The notes beneath the pieces are model-generated. The model saw only the letters and a list, made by a program, of their open reading frames with translations. It ran no database searches and was not told the origin of the DNA. A program made the position numbers and the translations under genes. From positions 1 to 59,321 of the forward strand of contig CALLIL010000080.1 of the NCBI GenBank assembly GCA_938009755.1: a stretch of 59,321 nucleotides of DNA. Direction: 5' to 3'. Shown here in pieces: positions 19,773 through 30,282 of the stretch. Position 1 is the first letter of the stretch. Each line of letters opens with the position of its first letter. Origin of the DNA: an uncultured Marinomonas sp. (lineage in GTDB: Bacteria; Pseudomonadota; Gammaproteobacteria; Pseudomonadales; Marinomonadaceae).

Positions 19773-21065
19773 ATGACAACAAGACTTTACCAAGAGCATT
19801 TGAGCACGCTTATACAGCGTTACGAAGAAGCCATGTCGTATTTCGCTTTGGACGCCATTGTGCTGGCATCTGGAGAAAAGGAATATTACTTCCAAGATGA
19901 TCATACCTTTCCCTTTCACGCATACTCTGGCGCTCAACAGTGGCTGCCTTTTACCTTAAACGCAGAAACCTACATTGTCTTACAAACAAGTCAAAAGCCG
20001 ACGCTCGTTTGGCCTCTTCGTGACGATTTTTGGCATGCGCCTAACCCGGTGCCAAGCGGCGATTGGCAGCAAAGCTGGCAAATCATTGAAGCGAGAAAAA
20101 CAGACACATGGTTTGATTCTCTACCTAAAAAAACAGCTTGGCTTGGGCCAAAGCCGATGGCATTCAGCGTCCCTTGCGATGGTTTAAAAGCCTATGTCGA
20201 TTACTCTAAAGCGATCAAAACGCCTTATGAAATAGAAGCCACACGACGCGCCAGTGTCCGTGCTGTACAAGGACACCTTGCGGCAAAAGAGGCTTTCCTC
20301 TCTGGCGCAAGTGAACTCGACATTCATTTCGCTTTCTTACAAGCCAGCCAGCAAACAGCGAACCAAGAGCCTTATCCAGGCATTGTTGGCTTAAACGAAC
20401 ATGCTGCGGTTTTGCATTATGAGCACAAATCCATCGAATCCTTACCGACATCACGCACATTGTTAATCGATGCTGGGGCAAATGAACAAGGTTATGCCAG
20501 TGACATTACTCGTACATTTACTCGCTACGACGATGATTTCAGTGCGCTCGTAAACGACTTAGATGGAATGGAACAAAAACTGTGTCAGCAAGCGTTGTCT
20601 GGTGTTGCATTTAAAGACCTTCACCACACGACAATCAAGGGCATCGCGCAATTATTATTGGATCATAAAATCTGCGCGTTAAGCGTCGAGGAACAACTCG
20701 AAAAACGCATACCTCAGGTTTTCTTTCCTCACGGTTTAGGACATTTATTAGGGTTACAAGTTCACGATGTTGGCGGACACCAAATAGACAAAAACGGTAC
20801 ATTAAGCAAGCCAGATGATTCCGCACCATTTTTAAGGCTCACGCGAACACTTGAAGAGAATATGATCATCACCATTGAACCCGGTTTGTATTTTATTCCG
20901 ATGTTAATCGAAAAAATGACAGCAGAGATTCCATGTCATGGTTGCGACCTAAATAAAATACAACACTTCATGCCTTATGGCGGTATTCGTGTTGAAGACA
21001 ACCTTGTTGTCAAAAACACTCACACCGACAACTTAACAAGAGAGGCTTTCAAAAAACAAAGTTAG
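19773..21065 (+). CDS. pepQ: M24-family metallopeptidase, Xaa-Pro dipeptidase (PepQ-like)
   Basis: LLIDAGANEQGYASDITRTFT; FFPHGLGHLLGLQVHDVGG; ITIEPGLYFIP metal-ligand motifs. Confidence 0.87.
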   Translation: MTTRLYQEHLSTLIQRYEEAMSYFALDAIVLASGEKEYYFQDDHTFPFHAYSGAQQWLPFTLNAETYIVLQTSQKPTLVWPLRDDFWHAPNPVPSGDWQQSWQIIEARKTDTWFDSLPKKTAWLGPKPMAFSVPCDGLKAYVDYSKAIKTPYEIEATRRASVRAVQGHLAAKEAFLSGASELDIHFAFLQASQQTANQEPYPGIVGLNEHAAVLHYEHKSIESLPTSRTLLIDAGANEQGYASDITRTFTRYDDDFSALVNDLDGMEQKLCQQALSGVAFKDLHHTTIKGIAQLLLDHKICALSVEEQLEKRIPQVFFPHGLGHLLGLQVHDVGGHQIDKNGTLSKPDDSAPFLRLTRTLEENMIITIEPGLYFIPMLIEKMTAEIPCHGCDLNKIQHFMPYGGIRVEDNLVVKNTHTDNLTREAFKKQS

Positions 21066-21092
21066 CCACTCGCCCTTGAAAATCACGCCTAT

Positions 21093-21133
21093 TAATTTAC
21101 AGAGAAGCAATAAAAATAACTCTCTGTAAATTA
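21093..21133. repeat. AT-rich 13-bp inverted repeat, possible terminator of the pepQ-like gene
   Basis: taatttacagaga (21093-21105) / tctctgtaaatta (21121-21133), perfect. Confidence 0.6.
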
Positions 21134-21301
21134 CCTGACCAAAAAGTCTAATTTCATGCCAACTTTTTCTTAAAAGCACGCCTCAATTAAAGTGCTTTTC
21201 GAAATAAAAAACTAACCAATTGATTCTATTGATAAATATAAAAAACTTAGACGTTATATAGTTTCTTATCAGAAAAATGGTACCACCTTAAAAACAACAC
21301 A

Positions 21302-21355
21302 AAAAGCACCAAAATAAAACACAAAAAGATTAAAAGCACCAAAATAAAACACAAA
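21302..21355 (+). repeat. 24-bp exact direct repeat, 30-bp period
   Basis: aaaagcaccaaaataaaacacaaa at 21302-21325 and 21332-21355. Confidence 0.9.
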
Positions 21356-21567
21356 CACAGCCTCAACACTACATTAGAATAAACTTATATCAGTCAATAT
21401 TAACTGCCTTTTAAAGCAGATCTAGAAGATAAATACTGTCTTTTCTCGAATCACAGAAGATCAAACCAAAGTATTTGTATGATAAATAAGTGGCAAATAT
21501 ATTGCTCAATTAGACATCACTAAAGTGCCTGCAACGAAGTAGCACTGAATGCAATGGAGCAGTAAGT

Positions 21568-23712
21568 ATGAGTTTGAAAAGTAGTTTGATGTCACTTTCA
21601 CCACAAGAACGCCGATGGTTACCTTGGCTTGGAAGCAATGGTCGATTCGCCCTTTTCTGGTCATGTTTTTTAAACAAAAGCACCTATCAACATGTTGAGA
21701 AAACCTTTGAAGGGATAGCAAATACAAGAGTAAAATTATTGACCAACTGGGTCGATAACCAATGGTCTCAACTTAGCGTTTTATCAGACGCAGTAACGAC
21801 CTCATTCCCCGCCGTTAAATTGGAATCACTAGAAGAGCGCTTCCATATCGTCGCAGATGTTTCTGAGTATTTTGTCATTGATACAGAAGGAAGAGTCCTG
21901 AATTCCACTAGAAAAGAGCGTATTGGTAAAGTAGACCTACAGCCTAAAGCCGTTCAGCAAGGCTTAAACGACCTTTTTCTTCACGGCCCTTATGTTGACG
22001 AAAATACACGCCTTATTGGTGCCAGCAGTTCAAAGTTCCATGACGCGGTGACGCTCATGTTTTATTTACCAATAAAACAAAACGGCGTAAGTGTTGGTGC
22101 CGTCTGTGCTCGCGTACCAAACGACGTTTTGGGCGACCTAATTCAACGAGAAGCAGGGCATATTTATAAAGAGTCTGGTGACAACTATTTGTTTATGGTC
22201 GAGTCTTCATTCGATAAAAGCATTCTTCCAGGCACCGCACTTTCCCGTTCACGCTTTGAAGACAATACCTTTAGCCATGGGGAAAACCTTAAGGGTGGCG
22301 TTTCTACAAATTGGGGAACGGTAAAGGTTCAACAGCATACGGAATTTGAAATTAGATTTACCGATCCTGCCACAAAAGAGCTACACCCTGGCGTAAGAGA
22401 AACCATTAGAAAAGGCAACAATCTATTTGTGACCTATCCTGGCTACTCAGACTACCGACACATTCCTGTCATCGGCAAAGGCATCACTTTTCAGCTCAAA
22501 GGCAGCCCTGACAAATGGGGGATGATGTGTGAAGGCGACCTCGAAGAAGTTTATCGTCGTCGATCTATCAACTTGAAGTTAACAAAAAGTTATTTATTGG
22601 CGTCCAGTATTCCATTACTGCTTAGTGCGACACTGCAAGCGTACAGTCATTTATCCGCGACTATAATTAGCATTAGCGCTTTTGCCGCATTAGGCATTGC
22701 AGGTGTTTTATTCAATCAGTTAAGCACGAAAAAAATCAGCCGTAGCATGAACCAAATGACAGATGTTATTCAAACCATTGCCGAGGGCGAAGGCAACTTA
22801 AGGCAGCGCCTTGATGACAAAATGGCGAACGATGAAACCGGCGACATGGGGCGTTGGATGAACAGCTTCATCGACAACCTAGACAACACAATCGGTGAAG
22901 TCATTTCTGCCAGTAACAATGTGAAGCACTCAAACGACTTCATGGCGAGTACGAATGAAGAAGCAAAACAAGTTTCCCATTACCTTGAAACGTCTGTTGA
23001 AAACATGCTCAACGCGTTCCAGCTGCAAGTGAACGAAGTACAAAGCGCTTCACAAACGGCAGACTCGTTAAAACAATCAATGGATCAGGTTTCAAAAGAA
23101 ACTTTGATTCGCTTAGAAGAAGCCAAAACAGGTACCCAAGAAATTCGAGACGTCGTACGAACCACTGCGGAATCTGTAAAGTCTCTTGATAAGAAAACAA
23201 ACGAAATTGCAGGCATCATTACGACCATTTCAGACATCACAGACCAAACCAATTTATTGGCACTCAACGCAGCGATTGAAGCCGCGAGAGCGGGTGATCA
23301 TGGCAGAGGATTTTCCGTTGTTGCAGATGAAGTCCGAAGCTTGGCGGCAAAAACATCATTGGCCGCTGAAGAAATACAAAGCATGCTCGAAGGCATTCAA
23401 AAAGAAACTCGTAATGCCGTGAGTTTCATGGAGAAAGGCGCAGAGAACGTTGATAAAAACCTACAAGCTAATCAGCAAACAAATTCTGGAGACAGCAAGC
23501 TGTACGCTTTAGTAGAACAAATGTTCGAAGCCATATTACGTCTCAATGAAAGCAACAAAGCCAACACAAATACGGCGCAAGAAATGGGTGCGGCAACCGA
23601 ACAAATGAGACGTTCTGTTGCGGCATTGCAAACTCGCTCTTCCCGCGTTGGACTGTCTGCACTCAAGCTAAATACACTGGTTGGTCAATTCCAAGTCACC
23701 AACAAATCTTAG
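21568..23712 (+). CDS. Methyl-accepting chemotaxis protein, N-terminal cache-like sensor then TM pair, HAMP and MCP signalling domain
   Basis: Signalling tip [47 protein letters not shown]; hydrophobic pair [18 protein letters not shown] / [19 protein letters not shown] about residues 335-390. Confidence 0.9.
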   Translation: MSLKSSLMSLSPQERRWLPWLGSNGRFALFWSCFLNKSTYQHVEKTFEGIANTRVKLLTNWVDNQWSQLSVLSDAVTTSFPAVKLESLEERFHIVADVSEYFVIDTEGRVLNSTRKERIGKVDLQPKAVQQGLNDLFLHGPYVDENTRLIGASSSKFHDAVTLMFYLPIKQNGVSVGAVCARVPNDVLGDLIQREAGHIYKESGDNYLFMVESSFDKSILPGTALSRSRFEDNTFSHGENLKGGVSTNWGTVKVQQHTEFEIRFTDPATKELHPGVRETIRKGNNLFVTYPGYSDYRHIPVIGKGITFQLKGSPDKWGMMCEGDLEEVYRRRSINLKLTKSYLLASSIPLLLSATLQAYSHLSATIISISAFAALGIAGVLFNQLSTKKISRSMNQMTDVIQTIAEGEGNLRQRLDDKMANDETGDMGRWMNSFIDNLDNTIGEVISASNNVKHSNDFMASTNEEAKQVSHYLETSVENMLNAFQLQVNEVQSASQTADSLKQSMDQVSKETLIRLEEAKTGTQEIRDVVRTTAESVKSLDKKTNEIAGIITTISDITDQTNLLALNAAIEAARAGDHGRGFSVVADEVRSLAAKTSLAAEEIQSMLEGIQKETRNAVSFMEKGAENVDKNLQANQQTNSGDSKLYALVEQMFEAILRLNESNKANTNTAQEMGAATEQMRRSVAALQTRSSRVGLSALKLNTLVGQFQVTNKS

Positions 23713-23741
23713 CGCCGCACGACCAAGCTTGAACGCCATCA

Positions 23742-23790
23742 AAAAAGCCAGAATTCGTACTTCATTTTAAAATACGAATTCTGGCTTTTT
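23742..23790. terminator. Bidirectional terminator between MCP gene and aroQ
   Basis: Perfect 18-bp stem aaaaagccagaattcgta/tacgaattctggcttttt with T-run. Confidence 0.85.
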
Positions 23791-23807
23791 CTTTTTACCA
23801 TGACACT

Positions 23808-24260
23808 CTATTTCTGCTGTTTATGGACCAGACCTTGAATGCCTAATACGTAACCATAAACGCCCATTCCGACCACAATGCCAATGGCGGCCGAAGAAAT
23901 ATACGAATGATGACGGAAGGTTTCACGAGTATGAACGTTCGAAATATGCACCTCAACCACAGGAACATTTGCGCCTTTGATGGCATCCTGCAGAGCAATT
24001 GAAGTATGTGTATAGGCCGCAGGATTAAAAACAACGCCTAGCATTTCGCCTGTTTTTACACGTCGTCCAGCGTCATGAATAAGCTCGATTAACTCGCCTT
24101 CATGATTGGACTGATGAAACTCTATATCGTGCCCTAATTGCTTAGCGGCGTCGCGACACAGTATTTCCACATCCGCCAATGTTTCATGACCATAGGTTTC
24201 AGGCTCTCGGGTTCCCAATAAGTTTAAGTTGGGACCGTTTAATACCATGATACTAGACAT
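23808..24260 (-). CDS. aroQ: 3-dehydroquinate dehydratase, type II
   Basis: MVLNGPNLNLLGTREPETYG; FHQSNHEGELIELIHDA; VFNPAAYTHTSIALQDAI; VEVHISNVHTRETFRHHSYIS. Confidence 0.97.
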   Translation of the reverse strand: MSSIMVLNGPNLNLLGTREPETYGHETLADVEILCRDAAKQLGHDIEFHQSNHEGELIELIHDAGRRVKTGEMLGVVFNPAAYTHTSIALQDAIKGANVPVVEVHISNVHTRETFRHHSYISSAAIGIVVGMGVYGYVLGIQGLVHKQQK

Positions 24261-24395
24261 AATGTTTCCCTAGGAATCGATGTAAATAGGTAATAAATCC
24301 TACCACTAAACCTTCATCAAGTGGTAAATGTGCAGATATAAAAAAGCGCTCTAGTTGAGCGCTTTTAAAAACAAAACTCGATTACTTTCTGCTGA

Positions 24396-24875
24396 TTAAA
24401 GCTGAGATAAAACGTATTCCGCAGAGCTTACTTTATATTCTCCCGGCTCATCCAACCAAAGTTGCTGAACAATACCGTTAGACACCAACATGGCATAACG
24501 AAGGCTGCGGATGCCCATTTTCGCGGCAGAAATATCTAACTCCAAACCCATTGCACAAGTTAGCTCAGCCAAACCGTCTGAAGCCATGGTAAGGTTTTCA
24601 GCGTTGTTGGCTTCGCCCCAAGCATTCATGACAAATACGTCGTTGACGGAAAGACATACAATATCATCTATGCCTTTTTCCTTTAGTGCATCAAAATGTA
24701 CAACAAAACCCGGTAAATGGCTTGCACTACAAGTCGGAGTAAACGCCCCAGGAACGGCAAACATTAATACGCTTTTCCCAGTAAAAAATTCCGTCACATC
24801 CACTGTTTCGGGCCCTTCCTCACCCATGATTTGAAAGGAACCGCTTGGCAACATATCACCGATTTGAATTGACAT
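24396..24875 (-). CDS. Peroxiredoxin (Prx5/hybrid-Prx-like redoxin)
   Basis: GKSVLMFAVPGAFTPTCSASHLPGFVVHFDALKEKGIDDIVCLSVNDVFVMNAWG. Confidence 0.93.
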   Translation of the reverse strand: MSIQIGDMLPSGSFQIMGEEGPETVDVTEFFTGKSVLMFAVPGAFTPTCSASHLPGFVVHFDALKEKGIDDIVCLSVNDVFVMNAWGEANNAENLTMASDGLAELTCAMGLELDISAAKMGIRSLRYAMLVSNGIVQQLWLDEPGEYKVSSAEYVLSQL

Positions 24876-24935
24876 TTATTCTCTCTCCAACATTAAGTTG
24901 CGCCTATAATAACGCAACCTCTCTCTAGAACACTA

Positions 24936-26912
24936 TTAAAGGATTTTAAATTGGCTCAAGAGTTGTTTTTGACGAGAAGCTAGCTGTGACAAACCTTCAC
25001 TGCTCTGAGCACTTTCATCCGACCCTTTCGCGGCTTCTTCAGAGGTTTCTGAGATCTCTACGATATTTTGTCGAATTTCTTGCGCGACAGCAGATTGCTC
25101 TTCAGCCGCGGTTGCAATCTGTGTACTCAAATCACGAATTTCCGCCATACTTAGTTGTAACTCACTTAACGATGATCCTACCGTTCTGGCTTCTTCCACA
25201 CTGTCGCCAGCGCTCGCACAACTTTCATTCATACTAACCACTGTTTTCGTGACACCTTGTTGCAATTTCACGATGACATTTTGGATTTCTTCTGTTGAAC
25301 TGTGCGTTCGTGTTGCAAGAGTACGAACTTCATCTGCAACCACAGCAAATCCTCGACCTTGCTCGCCTGCACGCGCTGCTTCAATCGCCGCATTGAGTGC
25401 CAACAAGTTGGTTTGTTCAGCAATTTCCTGAATTACATCCAAAATACTATCAATATTTTTCGAATGCTCATCTAGTTGATTTACCACCACCGCAGATTCT
25501 TCAATCTGCGTTAGAAGGCGTTCAATCTTCTGGATATTCGCGTCCATTTGAGCACGGTTTTCACCCGCTCTTTGATCGACTGATTGAATTTGATGCAAAA
25601 TAATTTCTGAACTCTGTGCCACCTGCTCAACCGTTGACGCCATTTCCGTCATTGAAGAAGCCACTTCGGTTGTACGTGCATTTTGCGCGCTCATTAAGCG
25701 TTTAGAGTTGTTCGCTAAACTCACATTGTTTGTTGCAGATTCTGAGACTTTTGTCGCAGACTGATCGATATCTTTCATGACGTCTTGAAGTTTAGATACC
25801 AATTGATTAACCCAACGAGACAATTCACCAAATTCATCCTTCGTTTTAACCATACTGCGTTGGGTAAAATCACCATCAGAAATTTTGCCCAATACATTCA
25901 TTACTTCTTTTAATGGAATACGAATACTTCGACTAACCCATAACGCCACTAACACAGCGATAGCGACAGATACGATCAGAACAAGACTGATAATAAAAGT
26001 CGATAATGACGCGGCTTCCGTTGCTTCATTTTTCGCACTTTCACTCATTTTAGAAGTCTCAGAAAGCAGTATTTCAACTTGGGCATTGATGATTTTCATG
26101 CTATCCGATAAATCTTTAGCCAACGCTTCAGATTCTTGCGCTAAGCGGACATTTTCATATCGCTTTGCAATGACACCTTCATCAGACAAAATAGCTTGAT
26201 CTAATTCCTCCACAAGCCCGTCTATATTTCCATCATTGACATAAGATTGTTTACTATGCAATCCCACTAAAGTTGCCTTCATGGTGTCTCGTAGCAATTG
26301 CATGTCATCTAGGTCTTGCAAATCAAAATAATCAATAACGGAAAGCTGAAGACTCTGAACACGGCTTTGCATATAAGAAGCGGAGAACTTAATCTCAAAG
26401 GTTTCACCGTCTTCTTCTAATAAGGCGAGATCTTCAGACGTAAAAATAACCGTGTCCTTCAGATCCATTTTCTGCCTTGCAATCTCTGATTGCATGTCCA
26501 ACATTTTTTTGTGGTTAAAGAAAGCCATATCCGTATAACGGAAAAATTCGTTGGCTTCGGTACCAATATGTTTTAGAGCAGAATTCATTTCATCATAGCT
26601 CTCAAGATACCCTTCTAGCGCATTAGATACGTCAAGAAAACCTTCTTTGTAACCTTGAAAACTTTTAGACAAGCCTTCCAATGATTCTGGCGACTTGCTT
26701 AGTAAATATTGTAAAACGGCTGAGTTTGCTAAGCTCAAATTTTCTTTAAGCTCATTACTTGTAGAGGCCACATCTGCTACATTACCTGTCACAATGTTGA
26801 GCCTATCTTCTATTTTACTGATTCCCCAAAAACCCGACGCAGCAATCGTCAATAGCAGCAGTAACAAGATACTAAAGCCGCATAAGATTCTCTGAATAAC
26901 AGACAATGACAT
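24936..26912 (-). CDS. Methyl-accepting chemotaxis protein (two-TM, periplasmic helical sensor, HAMP)
   Basis: N-terminal TM, TM2 [76 protein letters not shown]. Confidence 0.94.
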   Translation of the reverse strand: MSLSVIQRILCGFSILLLLLLTIAASGFWGISKIEDRLNIVTGNVADVASTSNELKENLSLANSAVLQYLLSKSPESLEGLSKSFQGYKEGFLDVSNALEGYLESYDEMNSALKHIGTEANEFFRYTDMAFFNHKKMLDMQSEIARQKMDLKDTVIFTSEDLALLEEDGETFEIKFSASYMQSRVQSLQLSVIDYFDLQDLDDMQLLRDTMKATLVGLHSKQSYVNDGNIDGLVEELDQAILSDEGVIAKRYENVRLAQESEALAKDLSDSMKIINAQVEILLSETSKMSESAKNEATEAASLSTFIISLVLIVSVAIAVLVALWVSRSIRIPLKEVMNVLGKISDGDFTQRSMVKTKDEFGELSRWVNQLVSKLQDVMKDIDQSATKVSESATNNVSLANNSKRLMSAQNARTTEVASSMTEMASTVEQVAQSSEIILHQIQSVDQRAGENRAQMDANIQKIERLLTQIEESAVVVNQLDEHSKNIDSILDVIQEIAEQTNLLALNAAIEAARAGEQGRGFAVVADEVRTLATRTHSSTEEIQNVIVKLQQGVTKTVVSMNESCASAGDSVEEARTVGSSLSELQLSMAEIRDLSTQIATAAEEQSAVAQEIRQNIVEISETSEEAAKGSDESAQSSEGLSQLASRQKQLLSQFKIL

Positions 26913-27164
26913 AACTTGACCTCTAAATTTCTATTTGAATTTGATTTGTTAAGAGTGATCATAGCCATTTAAAATGAAGTTTTATTATTGTTTGACCATT
27001 TAAACAGGAATTAAATAATACGTTTTTTACAGAAAATTACACGCATTAAATAACAACTCACTCTATTTCACCTCGCAATATACTGGTCTTATGTAACATA
27101 GATTTATTTCAATTCATCATTCTGGTAAATTGGCCCTCTGTTTTATAAGTCTGATATATAATTT

Positions 27165-28589
27165 ATGGATTGCCCCCTTTACGAAAAAGTTGCCAACAAC
27201 ATTGAACGCCAAGTTCATGAAGGTATTTTTCTACCAGGTGCAAAAATCCCATCCGTACGTAAATCCAGTAAACAGATGGAAGTCAGCGTGGCCACTGTGC
27301 TACAAGCTTATAGCTTGTTAGAAGACAGAGGCGTCATAAAAGCGCGCCCGCAAAAAGGGTATTTTGTCCAAGAGACACAAGCCCTACCAAAGTCTGAAAG
27401 TTTTTCACAAGAAATACACTCTGATAATAAAGAAACATTACAGGCATTAAGAGCACGCCTATTGCGCTCTTCTGAAAGCGAAGACATTACACAATTTGGT
27501 TCAGCCGTGCCAAAAAGCCTTTTTCTACCTATTCGACAATTACAACGCTCCGTGGGCCGTTTAATGCGATTAGAACCAGAAATATGTACGGCATATGAAT
27601 TTACACCAGGGAACCTCAATCTACGTCGCCAAATTGCCATTCGTATGCTAGACGGCGGCTGCCAGCTTCAACCTGACGATATAACCATCACATTGGGCTG
27701 CCAAAATGCTCTTATGCTAGCACTACAATCCATAACAAAGCCTGGCGATACCATTGCAGTTGAAAGCCCTGTCTATCAAGGTATTTTGCAAGTTATTGAA
27801 ACTCTAAACTTAACACTCATCGAAATACCTTGTGACATTCGCAACGGCATTAGCTTAAACCTCTTAGCAGAAGCGGCTATAAGACATGACATTAGAGCTT
27901 GTGTGGTAACACCGAGCAATCAAAACCCAACAGGAGCCACTTTAAGTAACCAAGCCAAAAAAACGCTGCTCACTCTAGCTGAAAAGCATGATTTTTTATT
28001 AATTGAAGATGATGTGTATGGAGAACTGAGTTACTCTGATAGGCGAGAGCGACCTTTAAAAGCAGACGATAATAGTGGTCATGTAATTTATTGCAGTTCC
28101 TTTTCAAAGAGTATTGCGCCTGGGTTTCGTATTGGTTGGGTTATAGGAGGAAAACATCAGTCTAAAATTGAAGAATTGGCTTACACTCAATCTCTGGCTA
28201 TCCCAACCTTAACGCAAACGGCAATCGCCAATTTTTTAGAAAATGGTGCTTACGACCGTCACTTACGAAAAACCCAACAGGCATACCAAGAAAACTTAGA
28301 ACGCTGCTTGCGTGCTATTGCTAAATACTTCCCCTCCGAAACGCAAACATCTTTCCCTACAGGCGGTTTCTTTCTTTGGGTCATATTACCCGAAAACGTA
28401 GATGCCACCATTCTGCATGCAGCGGCCTTAAACCATAACATTGGACTACTACCTGGACTTGTTTTCGGCATTTCAACAAACTACTCACATCACATTCGAC
28501 TTAATTACGCACTAAACTGGGACAGTGAAATCGACGCTGCACTAAATATACTAGGCGAGCTGTGCCAACATCAGCTAAATGAAGGTTAA
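27165..28589 (+). CDS. MocR-type GntR regulator fused to class I aminotransferase domain
   Basis: N-terminal GntR HTH CPLYEKVANNIERQVHEGIFLPGAKIPSVRKSSKQMEVSVATVLQAYSLLEDRGVIKARPQKGYFV; AT domain ACVVTPSNQNPTGATLS, YCSSFSKSIAPGFRIGW. Confidence 0.93.
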   Translation: MDCPLYEKVANNIERQVHEGIFLPGAKIPSVRKSSKQMEVSVATVLQAYSLLEDRGVIKARPQKGYFVQETQALPKSESFSQEIHSDNKETLQALRARLLRSSESEDITQFGSAVPKSLFLPIRQLQRSVGRLMRLEPEICTAYEFTPGNLNLRRQIAIRMLDGGCQLQPDDITITLGCQNALMLALQSITKPGDTIAVESPVYQGILQVIETLNLTLIEIPCDIRNGISLNLLAEAAIRHDIRACVVTPSNQNPTGATLSNQAKKTLLTLAEKHDFLLIEDDVYGELSYSDRRERPLKADDNSGHVIYCSSFSKSIAPGFRIGWVIGGKHQSKIEELAYTQSLAIPTLTQTAIANFLENGAYDRHLRKTQQAYQENLERCLRAIAKYFPSETQTSFPTGGFFLWVILPENVDATILHAAALNHNIGLLPGLVFGISTNYSHHIRLNYALNWDSEIDAALNILGELCQHQLNEG

Positions 28590-28787
28590 ATAGCGGCACA
28601 ATAAATGCATTTTAATACTTATATTAAACACCTATTTTTATATAAGTAGAAATTATGAAAATGCGTTATCTCATCTTAAAATTCGTCTGTACAGCCCGAG
28701 TAAAAAGCGTACAATTCGCATTCTTTTTTAGACAGTCTGCCTTCTGGGCCGATAATTCAATTCGTTAAATAATAGCTGGTTGTTGCG

Positions 28788-29198
28788 ATGGAATTTGTTG
28801 CACATCCGAGAGACCTTCCCTTAGACATCACTCTAATTGAAGATCAGCCTTTTCCTCAGATAAACGAAGAAAGAGCTGGGTTTGTCGGTATTACTTACCT
28901 TACCTCACATCCGTTTGATAATGGACGCTGTGTAAGAGTGACATTAGAAGAAATAGACCCGAACTTTTGTGCTTCTGGACGTATTGTCGAGTGCACACGA
29001 GAACCAGATGGTTACCTGATTTCAATTGAATTCCCGTCATCAGAAGAGTGTTATTGTGTTCGCATGATAGAACAACTATCACAAATCGAGCATTATCGAC
29101 GCCAAGCTAAAATGAATGGCCGAAGACTAAACTACAATGAAGCGGCTGCAGAATGGATTCAAAAATTTGCTGCCAACTTCCCTTCATTTATCATGTAA
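28788..29198 (+). CDS. Small PilZ-like domain protein (candidate c-di-GMP binding)
   Basis: 136 aa; terminal region QLSQIEHYRRQAKMNGRRLNYNEAAAEWIQKFAANFP is typical of a conserved gammaproteobacterial PilZ-like family. Confidence 0.5.
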   Translation: MEFVAHPRDLPLDITLIEDQPFPQINEERAGFVGITYLTSHPFDNGRCVRVTLEEIDPNFCASGRIVECTREPDGYLISIEFPSSEECYCVRMIEQLSQIEHYRRQAKMNGRRLNYNEAAAEWIQKFAANFPSFIM

Positions 29199-29239
29199 AC
29201 TCCCCCCTCTTTAAACTTTATCGAATACATTAAGACACC

Positions 29240-29755
29240 ATGACAACAACACTTTCACAACATGATATTGATATTATTACTTCTCAGCTTGGACGCGAAC
29301 CAAGTGGCATAAACGCCATTGCACATTACTCTCCTAATGGCACGCCACAAGTCTTAGAAATGGAAACCTGGGTTTTTAATCAACCTTTCCCAACTCTGTA
29401 TTGGCTATCCAGCAAAGCCATCGATAAAGCACTGGCTAAAATAGAGAGCCAAGGCGTGGTAAAAGAATTAGAACAACGAATTAAAGAAGATGAATCTTTA
29501 AGGGAAGCGCACTACGCATCTCACCGAGATTACATTGCAAAACGTTGGGAAGTCATGAGTGATGAACACAAAACCATCATTGAAGAAAAAGGGTTTAAGC
29601 CTTTATTTGATAAATTGGGGATTGGCGGCATTGCAAATTGGGACCAGGTTCGCTGTCTTCACATGCAATACGCTCATCATCTCGCAGGTGACAATGCCAT
29701 TGGCCGTATCTTAGACGAAGAATACGGGATTAAAGCGGTTGCAGATGCAGAGTAA
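29240..29755 (+). CDS. DUF501 family protein
   Basis: IITSQLGREPSGINAIAHYSPNGTPQVLEMETWVFNQPFPTLYWLSS; VRCLHMQYAHHLAGDNAIG. Confidence 0.8.
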   Translation: MTTTLSQHDIDIITSQLGREPSGINAIAHYSPNGTPQVLEMETWVFNQPFPTLYWLSSKAIDKALAKIESQGVVKELEQRIKEDESLREAHYASHRDYIAKRWEVMSDEHKTIIEEKGFKPLFDKLGIGGIANWDQVRCLHMQYAHHLAGDNAIGRILDEEYGIKAVADAE

Positions 29756-29764
29756 GGAGGATAT

Positions 29765-29802
29765 AAAAAGAGGTGACCGCCATTAATCGATCACCTCTTT
29801 TT
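29765..29802. terminator. Bidirectional terminator
   Basis: aaaaagaggtga/tcacctcttttt perfect 12-bp stem between convergent CDSs. Confidence 0.75.
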
Positions 29803-29824
29803 AAAAATGTTTTACTCGATAAAA

Positions 29825-30115
29825 TTAAGCGAGGCTTTTCAGCTTCGCCTTCAAATCATCTGATGTGGTTACCTTTGGTAATACTGCTCGAATTTTATTG
29901 AAAGCCGCTTGTGCAACCGCAGGACGCTGAGCATAAGTGGTCAACGCTCCGCCTGTCCAACCTGCGAGCTTAACCATTTCATTTTTGAATGCATTTCCAT
30001 TTACACCATGACCACCTAACGCCATTAAAGCATCTTCAATCTCTAAATAACTTGGACGCTCGCCACCAAACTTCATAAAATCATCTTGTTGCACTTCTGC
30101 GAAATTCTTTGACAT
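29825..30115 (-). CDS. Conserved-looking hypothetical protein
   Basis: 96-aa ORF with terminator in 3' flank; no family recognised. Confidence 0.6.
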   Translation of the reverse strand: MSKNFAEVQQDDFMKFGGERPSYLEIEDALMALGGHGVNGNAFKNEMVKLAGWTGGALTTYAQRPAVAQAAFNKIRAVLPKVTTSDDLKAKLKSLA

Positions 30116-30282
30116 TGTTCTAACCTTAATTTTATAAATAACTGCTTCCTAATAAAGTTAGCCAGAATCTCAGAAACACACAAGTACTTGGGTGTAGAAA
30201 AACGTAAAAAAAATGCAACGAGTTTCTGTTAATCTAAACCGTCATACACAGTATTATTTCAATTCCTATAATGAGGTACTCC

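Noticed and set aside
21241-21360. Possible CRISPR-like array from the repeated aaaagcaccaaaataaaac unit
   Set aside because: Only two copies with a 6-bp gap, A-rich, no spacers and no cas genes.
28655-28768. 37-codon small ORF (MKMRYLILKFVCTARVKSVQFAFFFRQSAFWADNSIR) upstream of the PilZ-like gene
   Set aside because: No clear ribosome binding site, no recognisable family; length is within chance expectation for AT-rich DNA.
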